Assembly: GCA_014656175.1 (NCBI GenBank)
Contig: BNBX01000009.1
Location: forward strand, 62,001-126,000
Length of the DNA stretch: 64,000 bases
Direction: 5' to 3'
From: Streptomyces werraensis
GTDB taxonomy: Bacteria; Actinomycetota; Actinomycetes; Streptomycetales; Streptomycetaceae
The position numbers and the translations under genes were made by a program. Under the pieces are notes generated by a model that saw nothing but the letters and a program-made list of their open reading frames with translations, was not told where the DNA came from and made no database searches. Positions 28,107 to 37,596 of the stretch are shown here, in pieces; position 1 is the first letter of the stretch; the number at the start of each line of letters is the position of its first letter.

Positions 28107-29224
28107 GCGCGCTCCACCGTCCCCTCGGACACGGCGAACCGCGCGCCCGCCAGCACGTGCGGCACGTCGTCGTCGACGGCGGCCGTCACCAGCACCTGCT
28201 CACCGGGGGCCACCAGCTCCGCCAGCCGCTCCCTGCGGCGCGTGTCCAGCTCGGCGAAGACGTCGTCGAGCACCAGCACCGGCTCGTTGCCCTCGGCCCG
28301 CAGCAGGTCGTACGAGGCCAGACGCAGCGCCAGCGCGTACGACCACGACTCGCCGTGCGACGCGTAGCCTTTGGCGGGCATCTGACCCAGCTTGAGCAGC
28401 AGGTCGTCACGGTGCGGACCGACCAGCGTGACGCCGCGCTCGATCTCCTGCTTGCGGACCTCCGCCAGGGCGGCGATCAGCTGCTCGAAGAGATCCTCAC
28501 GGGTGTGCGCCTCACCCGGCGCCGACGGCTTGTACTCCAGCGCCACCGGGCCGCCGCCGGGCGCCAGCTGCTCGTACGCCTTGTCGGCCAGCGGCTGCAG
28601 CGCGGCCAGCAGGTCCAGGCGCTGCGCGAGCAACTCCGCGCCCGCGCGGGCGAGATGCTGGTCCCACACGTCGAGCGTGGACAGGTCCAGGGTGCGGCCG
28701 CCGTGCCTGCGGGCCAGCGCCGCCGACTTCAGCAGCGTGTTGCGCTGCTTGAGCACCCGGTCGTAGTCGGAGCGCACACCCGCCATGCGCGGGGAGCGAG
28801 CCGTGATCAGCTCGTCCAGGAAGCGCCGGCGCTCACCCGGATCGCCCTTGACCAGTGCCAGGTCCTCGGGGGCGAACAGCACCGTCCGCACGATGCCCAG
28901 CACGTCACGCGGCCTGACCTGCGAGGACCGGTTGATGCGGGCGCGGTTGGCGCGGCCCGGGTTGAGCTCCAGCTCGACCAGCTGCTGCCGGTCGCCCTGC
29001 CGGACCTGGGCACGGACGATCGCGCGGTCGGCTCCCATGCGCACCAGCGGCGCGTCCGAGGACACCCGGTGGCTGCCGAGGGTGGCGAGGTAGCCGACCG
29101 CCTCGACGAGGTTCGTCTTGCCCTGCCCGTTGGGGCCGACGAAGGCCGTCACCCCCGGGTCGAGCGGGACCTCGACCCGGGGGTAGGAGCGGAAGTCGGC
29201 CAGCGACAGATGCGTGACGTGCAT
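28103..29224 (-). CDS. recF: DNA replication and repair protein RecF
   Basis: The 373-aa SMC-like ATPase has Walker A GPNGQGKTN near the N terminus, starts MHVTHLSLADFRSY as is usual for RecF, and has the Walker B/D-loop region VLVLDDVFAELDTRRRERL near the C terminus. With RecO and RecR it loads RecA at ssDNA gaps. It is translationally coupled to the DciA-like gene. Three DnaA-box-like 9-mers occur in its short upstream gap to gnd. Confidence 0.97.
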   Translation of the reverse strand: MHVTHLSLADFRSYPRVEVPLDPGVTAFVGPNGQGKTNLVEAVGYLATLGSHRVSSDAPLVRMGADRAIVRAQVRQGDRQQLVELELNPGRANRARINRSSQVRPRDVLGIVRTVLFAPEDLALVKGDPGERRRFLDELITARSPRMAGVRSDYDRVLKQRNTLLKSAALARRHGGRTLDLSTLDVWDQHLARAGAELLAQRLDLLAALQPLADKAYEQLAPGGGPVALEYKPSAPGEAHTREDLFEQLIAALAEVRKQEIERGVTLVGPHRDDLLLKLGQMPAKGYASHGESWSYALALRLASYDLLRAEGNEPVLVLDDVFAELDTRRRERLAELVAPGEQVLVTAAVDDDVPHVLAGARFAVSEGTVERA

Positions 29225-29311
29225 GGGCGTTCCGCCGACCTCCTCCGGCGTTGTGGACCGCCGTGCGGTCCTGTGGACATCGGTCCTGCGGACAGGTGAC
29301 GTCCCTGTGGA

Positions 29312-30187
<876 letters not shown>

Positions 30188-30330
30188 CAGATGTGTTCCT
30201 TAAGGTTGCGACGGGACGTGACGGCACTTGCGTACCGGCGTCCGAGCCTAAACCCGGACGCTCGCGCACATCTGTGGGCATACGCGCTCACACGCCCGTC
30301 CCCACCTGCGGGTTCGCCGCGGGCAGCGGA

Positions 30331-31461
30331 TCAGCCGCTGAGCCGCACCGGCATGATCAGGTACTTGTAGGCCTCGTCCGCCTCCGCGTCCATCGCTGGG
30401 CGGCCGCTGAGCAGCGCCGGCTTGGTGGACGTGGTGAACGACAGCTGGGCCACCGGGGAGTCGATGGCGCTCAGGCCGTCCAGCAGGAACGTCGGATTGA
30501 AGGCGATGGAGATGTCGTCGCCCTCGAGCTGGGCGTCGACCCTTTCCACAGCCTGTGCGTCGTCGCTGGAACCGGCCTCCAGGATCAGCACGCCCTGCTC
30601 GAAGCTCAGCCGCACCGGGGTGTTGCGCTCGGCGACCAGGGCCACGCGCTTCACGGCCTCCACGAAGGGGGCGGTCTCGATGACGGCGACGCTGTTGAAC
30701 TCCGTCGGGAACAGCGTGCGGTACTTCGGGAGGTCGCCCTCCAGCAGACGCGTGGTGGTGCGCCGGCCCGCGCCCTCGAAGCCGATCAGGCCCTCACCGG
30801 CGCCGGAGCCGGACAGCGCCAGGATCACCTGGTCGCCGCTGGTCAGCGCCTTGGCCGTGTCCAACAGGGTCTTGGCGGGCACCAGGGCGACCGCGGAGGC
30901 CTCCGGGTTCTCCGGCTTCCACAGGAACTCGCGGACCGCGAAGCGGTAGCGGTCGGTGGAGGCCAGCGTCACCGTGTCGCCCTCGATCTCGATGCGCACA
31001 CCGGTGAGGACGGGCAGGGTGTCGTCGCGGCCGGCCGCGATGGCGACCTGCTGCACGGCGGAGGCGAAGACCTCGCCGGGGACCGTGCCCGTGGCGTTCG
31101 GCATCTGCGGCAGGGCCGGGTACTCCTCCACAGGCAGTGTGTGGAGCGTGAACCGCGAGGAGCCGCAGACCACCGTCGCCCGTACACCGTCTGTGGAGAT
31201 CTCCACCGGACGGTTGGGCAGGGCGCGGGAGATGTCGGCGAGCAGGCGGCCGGAGACCAGGACCGTGCCCTCCTCCTCGACCTCGGCCTCCACCGACACA
31301 CGGGCGGAGACCTCGTAGTCGAAGCTGGACAGGCTCAGCTGGCCGTCGTCGGCCTTGAGCAGCAGGCCGGCGAGGACAGGCGCCGGCGGACGGGCCGGGA
31401 GGCTGCGAGCCGCCCAGGCCACTGCCTCCGCGAGTACGTCGCGTTCCACCCGGATCTTCAC
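30331..31461 (-). CDS. dnaN: DNA polymerase III beta sliding clamp
   Basis: The protein is 376 aa from the GTG at 31461 (VKIRVERDVLAEAVAWAARSLPARP), with AGGAGGCGG upstream; the frame is open further but into oriC. It has the three repeated clamp domains, e.g. RPPAPVLAGLLLKADDGQLSLSSFDYEVS, and ends in the usual YKYLIMPVRLSG. It encircles DNA and tethers the replicative polymerase and repair partners. oriC is immediately upstream. Confidence 0.98.
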   Translation of the reverse strand: MKIRVERDVLAEAVAWAARSLPARPPAPVLAGLLLKADDGQLSLSSFDYEVSARVSVEAEVEEEGTVLVSGRLLADISRALPNRPVEISTDGVRATVVCGSSRFTLHTLPVEEYPALPQMPNATGTVPGEVFASAVQQVAIAAGRDDTLPVLTGVRIEIEGDTVTLASTDRYRFAVREFLWKPENPEASAVALVPAKTLLDTAKALTSGDQVILALSGSGAGEGLIGFEGAGRRTTTRLLEGDLPKYRTLFPTEFNSVAVIETAPFVEAVKRVALVAERNTPVRLSFEQGVLILEAGSSDDAQAVERVDAQLEGDDISIAFNPTFLLDGLSAIDSPVAQLSFTTSTKPALLSGRPAMDAEADEAYKYLIMPVRLSG

Positions 31462-32403
31462 TGTTGCCGCCTCCTGCTGTTGCCGGCGCTTCTCGCCCTG
31501 CCTGGCTTCGTCGTCTGACTCGGTGTCGTCGGCCCCTCCGAGGGGAAGGACACCGGGGTCCAGTCTGACGCACCGCACTGACAGTAGGTGCCCGTCGGGG
31601 TCAAGTCGTGACGAGTGGCAGGCGGGGCCGAGACAGCGAGTTGTGCACAGGGCCCTCTTCGAAACGAATTCCTCGCTCTCTATGGTCGGGAGTAGTAGTA
31701 GGGCCTGTGGATACCGTGGATAACCTCGTTTGCGCAGCTCAGCGCCGGTTTTTTGTCCACGGGCCCTGTGGGCGGGGGCGGTGGACAACCGGGCCTCGCT
31801 GTGGAGAACGGAAAGTTCTGCACATCCCGTGCACAGGGGAGGCCGAGTTCTCCCCAGACGCGTCCCCAGGTTTGAGCTCCTTTCCCACAGCCCCCTTCGG
31901 CAGCTCGATGTGACGGCTTTCACTCGGGGCGGTGAGCAGGCGCGTCGCGTTGCCGAACAGTGGACAGTCATGTGGAGAAGCGGCCGATCACTGGGGACAA
32001 CAGCCCCCAGCCTGTGGGAAGCCCGTGGACAACTTGATGCACAGGCTGTGGATCATCGCGTCGTCCACAGTCTGTGGAGATCGTTCGTCCACGGATCCAC
32101 AGGCAGGTGACCTGCGCAGACAGCTTCTCACCAGGGGAGGCTGTGGACGGTGTCGGGACAACTTTCCGGTCCCCAGCGTGTGGACGGGAAAAAGTCGCCG
32201 AATCTGTGGAGGAAGGCCGTAACCGGCGGCGGAAATCGAACAGCGCGCTGGAACCGGCGTCGTGGATCGCGCCTCCGGGATGCGTGGGTCAGGCACCCGA
32301 AGGTCGTGGGAGGGCGCCCGGAGGTCGTGGGGAGGGCATCCGGAAACCAAGAAGGGCGCCCCCGGATCTCTCCAGGGGCGCCCTCAGGCGTGCGTGCGGC
32401 CCG
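31462..32403. other. oriC: Chromosomal origin of replication oriC with about 20 DnaA boxes
   Basis: This 942-bp non-coding region between dnaN and dnaA is crowded with variants of TTGTCCACA. One-mismatch boxes: 31641-31649, 31753-31761, 31780-31788, 31800-31808, 31971-31979, 31992-32000, 32024-32032 and 32061-32069. Two-mismatch boxes: 31706-31714, 31715-31723, 31881-31889, 32047-32055, 32073-32081, 32085-32093, 32093-32101, 32142-32150, 32179-32187 and 32205-32213. None is a perfect match, whereas the cluster at 9.7 kb and the dnaA promoter do have perfect boxes. Both orientations occur in two groups with a sparser middle (31810-31960), as in other Streptomyces origins. Replication proceeds bidirectionally from here. 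Confidence 0.97.
32353..32384 (-). terminator. Terminator of dnaA
   Basis: A perfect 10-bp stem (AGGGCGCCCC with GGGGCGCCCT) has a 12-nt loop and begins 19 nt after the dnaA stop, separating dnaA transcription from oriC. Confidence 0.85.
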
Positions 32404-34395
32404 TCAGCCGGCCTTGATGCGGTTCGTCAGCTCGGTGACCTGGTTGTAGATGGACCGCCGCTCGGCCATCAGATTGCGGATCTTCCGGTCGGCGTGCATC
32501 ACCGTCGTGTGGTCGCGCCCGCCGAACAGCGCGCCGATCTTCGGCAGCGACAGATCCGTCAGCTCACGGCACAGGTACATGGCGATCTGCCGGGCGGTCA
32601 CCAGCGCACGGCCACGCGAGGTGCCGCACAGGTCCTCGACGGTGAGCCCGAAGTAGTCGGCGGTCGCGCTCATGATGGCCGTCGAGGTGATCTCGGGGGC
32701 CGAGTCGTCGCCCCCGGGCATCAGGTCCTTGAGGACGATCTCCGTGAGCCCCAGGTCCACCGGCTGCCGGTTGAGCGACGCGAAGGCCGTCACCCGGATC
32801 AGCGCGCCCTCCAGTTCGCGGATGTTGCGCGAGATCCGGGAGGCGATGAACTCCAGCACCTCCGGCGGGGCGTTGAGCTGCTCCTGCACCGCCTTCTTGC
32901 GCAGGATCGCGATGCGCGTCTCCAGCTCCGGCGGCTGGACGTCGGTGATCAGGCCCCACTCGAAACGGTTCCGCAGCCGGTCCTCCAGCGTCACCAGCTG
33001 CTTGGGCGGCCGGTCGGAGGACAGCACGATCTGCTTGTTGGCGTTGTGGAGCGTGTTGAACGTGTGGAAGAACTCCTCCTGCGTCGACTCCTTGTCCGCC
33101 AGGAACTGGATGTCGTCGACGAGCAGGATGTCCATCTCGCGGTAGCGCTTGCGGAAGCTGTCGCCCTTGCCGTCGCGGATGGAGTTGATGAACTCGTTGG
33201 TGAACTCCTCGGAGCTCACGTACCGCACACGCGTCCCCGGGTAGAGGCTCCGCGCGTAGTGCCCGATGGCGTGCAGCAGATGCGTCTTGCCGAGGCCCGA
33301 CTCCCCGTAGATGAACAGCGGGTTGTACGCCTTCGCCGGCGCCTCCGCGACGGCCACCGCGGCCGCGTGCGCGAAGCGGTTGGACGCGCCGATGACGAAC
33401 GTGTCGAAGAGGTACTTCGGGTTCAGCCGCGCGGTCGGCTCGCCCGGACCCGTCGCCGGGGCCGGCTGCGCCGCCAGGGGGCCGGGCGCGCCGGTCGTCG
33501 GCAGGTTCGGGCCGACCGGGCCGCCCCGGTGGACGTGCCCCGAGCCGGGCGGCGGCTCGGGCAGGTCGCGGCGGCGGTCGTCGCGCTGGTCGTAGTCGCC
33601 GCGGGACGCCTCGTAGTCGGAGCGCTGGTCGTAGGACGGGCGCTCCACAGGCTGGGGACGGTAGTCCTGGGCGGACGGAGCGCCGTACGAGTCCGAGCCG
33701 TACGAGTCCTTGGTCCCGTACGGATCCTGCGATCCGTACGCGTCCTGCTGCGAGGAGCCGTACGCGTCCTGGGACGGCGAGGCGTACGGGTCGCGGTCGG
33801 GGAAGCCGAGCCGCTGCTGCTGCCAGCCGTAGTCGTCCTGGGAGGGACGCGGCCAGGAGCCGGGCTCGGGACGCTGGTACTCCGACGGATACGCGGGGCG
33901 CGCCGAGGGCAGCTGGTCGTCCGGCCGGCCCTGCTGCTGGTCGCCGCGGCGGCGGTCGTACCCGCCGTACGGCTCACGGTCCTGGTACGGCTCGCGCTCC
34001 TGGCGGTCGCGGTGGTCCGGACGCTCGCGGTGGTCCTGCCGCTCCGGGTGCACGGAGGGCAGCTCCGGCTCCTCGTAGCGCGGCTGCGGACGGGGAGCGG
34101 GCGTGGCCGGCGGCTCGCCGGCGGTCTCGTCGACCGTGATGGCGATGCGGATCGGGCGGCCGCACTCGCGGCTGAGGCTCTCGCTGACGACCGGGGCCAG
34201 ACGGCCCTCGAGCACGCCCTTGGCGAACTCGTTGGGCACGGCGAGCAGCGCGGTGTCGGCTACCAGGGCCAGCGGCTGGCAGCGCCGGATCCAGTGTTCG
34301 TCCTTGCTCTCGACACCTTGTCCGCGGCCCTCGCCGAGCAGTTGCTCCAGTACGCGTGGCCACACTGCGGCAAGATCGGCAGGTACGTCAGCCAC
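32404..34395 (-). CDS. dnaA: Chromosomal replication initiator protein DnaA
   Basis: The protein is 663 aa from the GTG at 34395 (VADVPADLAAVWPRVLEQLLGEG). Domain I covers about residues 1-85. A very long domain II (about 95-310), rich in Pro, Tyr, Gln, Asp and Arg, is typical of Streptomyces. AAA+ domain III has Walker A GESGLGKT (Lys370) and Walker B ILLVDDIQFL. C-terminal domain IV has the DnaA signature GGRDHTTVMHADRKI. It binds the boxes of oriC, the cluster at 9.7 kb and its own upstream region. The frame extends beyond the chosen start without DnaA-like sequence. Confidence 0.98.
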   Translation of the reverse strand: MADVPADLAAVWPRVLEQLLGEGRGQGVESKDEHWIRRCQPLALVADTALLAVPNEFAKGVLEGRLAPVVSESLSRECGRPIRIAITVDETAGEPPATPAPRPQPRYEEPELPSVHPERQDHRERPDHRDRQEREPYQDREPYGGYDRRRGDQQQGRPDDQLPSARPAYPSEYQRPEPGSWPRPSQDDYGWQQQRLGFPDRDPYASPSQDAYGSSQQDAYGSQDPYGTKDSYGSDSYGAPSAQDYRPQPVERPSYDQRSDYEASRGDYDQRDDRRRDLPEPPPGSGHVHRGGPVGPNLPTTGAPGPLAAQPAPATGPGEPTARLNPKYLFDTFVIGASNRFAHAAAVAVAEAPAKAYNPLFIYGESGLGKTHLLHAIGHYARSLYPGTRVRYVSSEEFTNEFINSIRDGKGDSFRKRYREMDILLVDDIQFLADKESTQEEFFHTFNTLHNANKQIVLSSDRPPKQLVTLEDRLRNRFEWGLITDVQPPELETRIAILRKKAVQEQLNAPPEVLEFIASRISRNIRELEGALIRVTAFASLNRQPVDLGLTEIVLKDLMPGGDDSAPEITSTAIMSATADYFGLTVEDLCGTSRGRALVTARQIAMYLCRELTDLSLPKIGALFGGRDHTTVMHADRKIRNLMAERRSIYNQVTELTNRIKAG

Positions 34396-34770
34396 AGGGC
34401 ACGCTCTCTCACAGGTCCCTCGATCGTGTGATGCGGGGGACGGGTCGGGATGTAAATCGGGTGGTGGAGGGTCAAGGGAACGAATCGGAGTCCAGTCACG
34501 GTAGTCAGCGCGACCGGTACGGTTCAAGTTGTTGTCCCCAGGCTGTGGACAAGTGTCTCCCGGCGCCCGTCGGTTTGACCGAATGGCGCAGCCGCGCGTA
34601 CCGTAACCAGGTCGAGTTGTCGATGGCTGCTGCCGCCTGCCTCCGATGGGCACAGATCGCGCAAGATGATCGGTCAGCGGTGCACTCGGGCGTAACGCGA
34701 GCTACTCGTGGGCGCACGGTGACAGCCAGGACGGCACCCCGCAAACACCGATTCTTTCTGGAGCCCCCGA
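34396..34770. promoter_or_regulatory. Divergent dnaA/rpmH promoter region with DnaA boxes
   Basis: This 375-bp gap contains TTGTCCCCA (34532-34540, one mismatch) and a perfect TGTGGACAA (34544-34552, the reverse of TTGTCCACA), 140-155 bp upstream of the dnaA start. This supports autoregulation of dnaA by DnaA, known in Streptomyces. The rpmH-side part has no promoter element that I would name with confidence. Confidence 0.75.
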
Positions 34771-34908
34771 GTGAGCAAGCGCACCTTCCAGCCGAACAAC
34801 CGTCGTCGCGCCAAGACCCACGGCTTCCGGCTGCGTATGCGCACCCGTGCCGGCCGCGCGATTCTCGCGTCCCGCCGCAGCAAGGGTCGCGCCCGTCTGT
34901 CCGCCTGA
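34771..34908 (+). CDS. rpmH: 50S ribosomal protein L34
   Basis: This 45-aa basic protein starts at a GTG with GGAG 7 nt upstream: MSKRTFQPNNRRRAKTHGFR, continuing LRMRTRAGRAILASRRSKGR and ending ARLSA. It is a textbook L34. The gene starts the rpmH-rnpA-yidD-yidC-jag-rsmG-parAB series that runs away from dnaA. It ends 21 nt before rnpA. Confidence 0.98.
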   Translation: MSKRTFQPNNRRRAKTHGFRLRMRTRAGRAILASRRSKGRARLSA

Positions 34909-34929
34909 TCCCGATCAGGTCATGACGTC

Positions 34930-35301
34930 GTGCTGCCCACCGAGAACCGGCTGAGGCGGCGCGAGGACTTCGCGACCGCGGTACGACGAGGACGCCGGGC
35001 CGGGCGCCAGCACCTCGTCGTCCATCTTCGTAGCGGTGCAACGGACCCGCATGCGCCTGGGGAGAGCGCTCCCCCGGCGCGTGCGGGTTTCGTCGTGAGC
35101 AAGGCCGTGGGCGGAGCGGTGGTGCGCAACAAGGTGAAGCGGAGGCTTCGCCATCTGATGCGCGAGCGAGTCGACCAGCTGCCCCCCGGTAGCCTGGTAG
35201 TGGTACGAGCGCTGCCCCCCGCGGGCGACGCCGACCACGCACAGCTGGCCCGAGACCTGGACGCCGCCCTGCAGCGGCTGCTGGGAGGGGGCGCGCGATG
35301 A
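34930..35301 (+). CDS. rnpA: Ribonuclease P protein component
   Basis: This 123-aa basic protein starts MLPTENRLRRREDFATAVRRG and has the RNase P protein signature VVRNKVKRRLRHLMRE. It binds the RNase P RNA and helps in 5' maturation of tRNAs; the RNA gene is not in this window. The stop overlaps the yidD start (ATGA, 35298-35301). Confidence 0.97.
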   Translation: MLPTENRLRRREDFATAVRRGRRAGRQHLVVHLRSGATDPHAPGESAPPARAGFVVSKAVGGAVVRNKVKRRLRHLMRERVDQLPPGSLVVVRALPPAGDADHAQLARDLDAALQRLLGGGAR

Positions 35302-35672
35302 AGTACCCGCTGCTGGCACTGATCAAGCTCTACCAGTGGACGATCAGTCCGCTGTTGGGCCCGGTGTGCAAGTACTACCCGTCGTGCTCCCACTACGGCT
35401 ACACGGCCATCGACCGGCACGGTGCCGTCAAGGGAACAGCACTCACGGCCTGGCGCATCCTGCGGTGCAATCCGTGGTCGCTCGGCGGTGTGGACCATGT
35501 TCCGCCGCGTAAACGTCCGCGGTGGCACGAAATGCTGCGTAACGCCTGGCGCGCACGCAAGGGCGGGACCTCCGCCGCCGAACCGGCCACCGAGGGACAG
35601 GCTTCTCCCACAAGTCCTACGAGTCCGTCGGGCCCGGCCGCAGAGACCCCGTCCCATGCCCAAGGAGCATGA
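35298..35672 (+). CDS. yidD: Membrane protein insertion efficiency factor YidD
   Basis: This 124-aa protein has the YidD signature: LIKLYQWTISPLLGPVCKYY, then PSCSHYGYTAIDRHG and WRILRCNPWSLGGVDHVP. YidD is a small membrane-associated protein that assists YidC-dependent insertion. The C-terminal Ser/Thr/Pro/Ala-rich extension (about 40 residues) is longer than in E. coli. It is translationally coupled to rnpA and ends 3 nt before yidC. Confidence 0.96.
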   Translation: MKYPLLALIKLYQWTISPLLGPVCKYYPSCSHYGYTAIDRHGAVKGTALTAWRILRCNPWSLGGVDHVPPRKRPRWHEMLRNAWRARKGGTSAAEPATEGQASPTSPTSPSGPAAETPSHAQGA

Positions 35673-35675
35673 TTA

Positions 35676-36947
35676 GTGGACACGATTGCCAGCCTCTTCA
35701 GCTTCATCACGACACCTGTCTCCTGGGTCATCGTCCAGTTCCACAGCGTGTACGGCTCCCTCTTCGGGCCTGACACAGGGTGGGCCTGGGGCCTGTCCAT
35801 CGTGTCCCTGGTGATTCTCATCCGCATCTGCCTGATCCCGCTCTTCGTGAAGCAGATCAAGGCGACGCGTGCCATGCAGACGCTCCAGCCGGAGATGAAG
35901 AAGATCCAGGAGCGCTACAAGAACGACAAGCAGCGCCAGTCCGAAGAGATGATGAAGCTCTACAAGGAGACGGGTACCAACCCACTCTCCTCGTGTCTTC
36001 CCATCCTGGCGCAGTCGCCGTTCTTCTTCGCCCTCTACCACGTGCTCAACAGCATCGCCTCGAACGACACCATCGGCGTGATCAACGAGCGACTGCTGGA
36101 GAGCGCCCAGAAGGCCCACATCTTCGGTGCTCCGCTCGCGGCCAAGTTCACGGACAGCCCCGAGAAGGTGGAGGCGCTCAACTCGTCGCTGACCGACGTG
36201 CGCGTCGTCACGGCGATCATGATCGTCCTGATGTCGCTGTCGCAGTTCTACACGCAGCGCCAGCTGATGACGAAGAACGTCGACACCACGGTGAAGACGC
36301 CGTTCATGCAGCAGCAGAAGATGCTGATGTACGTCTTCCCCGTCATCTTCGCCGTCTTCGGCATCAACTTCCCCGTCGGCGTCCTCGTGTACTGGCTGAC
36401 CACCAACGTGTGGACCATGGGCCAGCAGATGTACGTCATCCACAACAACCCGACCCCGGGTTCCAAGGCTCAGGCCGCCTACCTGGAGCGCCTCTCCAAG
36501 CACGTCGCCAAGCACGGCAAGACCCGCAACCGCCGGGAGCGCGCCATCGTCAAGGCGATCGTCGCGAAGGGCCGCGACCGCAACGAGTACGAGCGCAAGT
36601 TCATCAACGGGCTGAACAAGGCGGGTCTCGCCGCCCAGACCGACGGCACCGTGATTAAGAGCGAGAGCAGCGCCGCCGCCCAGGCCGAGGGTGGTACGAC
36701 GACCGCCACCGTCGCCCCCAAGCGGCAGCAGCCCAAGCGGCAGCCCAAGTCCAAGCGCCACCAGTCCGGCGCGGCCAAGCCGGCGGGTGAGCCCACCTCG
36801 CTGACCAAGGCCGACGACCCGCAGGACACCAAGCCGAGCGGCAGCAAGGGCAACGCCAAGCCTGCCGGCAACGGCTCCACGCGCAGCAGGGCCCAGTCCG
36901 GACAGCGCAAGGGCCCGCAGCGGCCCAAGTCCCCGTCGAAGAAGTAA
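35676..36947 (+). CDS. yidC: Membrane protein insertase YidC
   Basis: The 423-aa protein starts at a GTG (35676). The 60KD_IMP domain contains the core helices, e.g. ALSIVSLVILIRICLIPLFVKQIKATRAMQTLQPEM with the hydrophilic-groove Arg, NPLSSCLPILAQSPFFFALYHVL and FPVGVLVYWLTTNVWTMGQQM. The last 150 residues are a long, very basic Lys/Gln/Pro/Ser tail with no membrane segment, probably ribosome-binding as in other Gram-positive YidC proteins. It inserts membrane proteins with or without SecYEG. Confidence 0.97.
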   Translation: MDTIASLFSFITTPVSWVIVQFHSVYGSLFGPDTGWAWGLSIVSLVILIRICLIPLFVKQIKATRAMQTLQPEMKKIQERYKNDKQRQSEEMMKLYKETGTNPLSSCLPILAQSPFFFALYHVLNSIASNDTIGVINERLLESAQKAHIFGAPLAAKFTDSPEKVEALNSSLTDVRVVTAIMIVLMSLSQFYTQRQLMTKNVDTTVKTPFMQQQKMLMYVFPVIFAVFGINFPVGVLVYWLTTNVWTMGQQMYVIHNNPTPGSKAQAAYLERLSKHVAKHGKTRNRRERAIVKAIVAKGRDRNEYERKFINGLNKAGLAAQTDGTVIKSESSAAAQAEGGTTTATVAPKRQQPKRQPKSKRHQSGAAKPAGEPTSLTKADDPQDTKPSGSKGNAKPAGNGSTRSRAQSGQRKGPQRPKSPSKK

Positions 36948-36962
36948 GAAGGAGTCCATCCC

Positions 36963-37475
36963 GTGACGGAAGGCACCACCGCGGCCGCTGCCGAGGGCGC
37001 AGACACCCTGACCCGCCTCGAGCAGGAGGGCGAGATCGCGGCGGACTACCTGGAGGGTCTGCTCGACATCGCCGATCTCGACGGCGACATCGACATGGAC
37101 GTCGAGGCCGACCGCGCCTCTGTCTCGATCATCAGTGACACGGGCAGCCGCGATCTGCAGAAGCTCGTGGGCCGTGACGGCGAGGTGCTGGAGGCTCTCC
37201 AGGAGCTCACGCGTCTCGCGGTCCACCGGGAGACCGGCGACCGCAGCCGTCTGATGCTCGACATCGCCGGCTACCGCGCCCGCAAGCGCACCGAACTCGC
37301 CGACCTCGGCGCCAAGGCCGCGGCCGAGGCGAAGAGCAGCGGACAGCCCGTGCGGCTCGACCCGATGACCCCGTTCGAGCGGAAGGTCGTGCACGACGCG
37401 GTCAAGGCGGCCGGCCAGCGCAGCGAGTCCGAGGGCGAAGAGCCGCAGCGCTTTGTCGTCGTGCTTCCCGCCTGA
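36963..37475 (+). CDS. jag: Jag/KhpB family RNA-binding protein (KH and R3H domains)
   Basis: The 170-aa protein has an acidic N terminus and a KH-type segment (EGLLDIADLDGDIDMDVEADRASVSII, then LQKLVGRDGEVLEALQEL). A C-terminal R3H domain follows (RSRLMLDIAGYRARKRTEL and PMTPFERKVVHDAV). The N-terminal Jag domain of Firmicutes is missing, as is usual in actinobacteria. KhpB-like proteins bind RNA and influence cell elongation and division. It lies 15 nt after yidC; AGAAGGAG precedes the GTG. Confidence 0.93.
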   Translation: MTEGTTAAAAEGADTLTRLEQEGEIAADYLEGLLDIADLDGDIDMDVEADRASVSIISDTGSRDLQKLVGRDGEVLEALQELTRLAVHRETGDRSRLMLDIAGYRARKRTELADLGAKAAAEAKSSGQPVRLDPMTPFERKVVHDAVKAAGQRSESEGEEPQRFVVVLPA

Positions 37476-37493
37476 TCGGCTCCACCGTTCCAC

Positions 37494-37528
37494 CGGCCCC
37501 GTCTGTTGCGCAGGCGGGGCCGCTCTTT
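37494..37528 (+). terminator. Terminator after jag
   Basis: CGGCCCCG (37494-37501) pairs with CGGGGCCG (37515-37522), with an inner CTG/CAG pairing, followed by CTCTTTGT. It separates the rpmH-jag group from rsmG. Confidence 0.75.
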
Positions 37529-37596
37529 GTCAGCCTGGTAGTTCTGGTTCTGGTGTCGGCGCCCCGCGCCGGCACGGTACGGAAGGACGGTCCCCC

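Noticed and set aside
32302..32340. Short direct repeat (AGGTCGTGGG followed by GAGGGC, twice) beside the dnaA terminator
   Set aside because: Only two imperfect short copies in GC-rich DNA; probably chance or slippage, and not a DnaA box.
32074..34431. 785-codon frame antisense to dnaA and crossing part of oriC
   Set aside because: It overlaps the origin and all of dnaA; the sequence is low-complexity Arg/Val/Leu without motifs.
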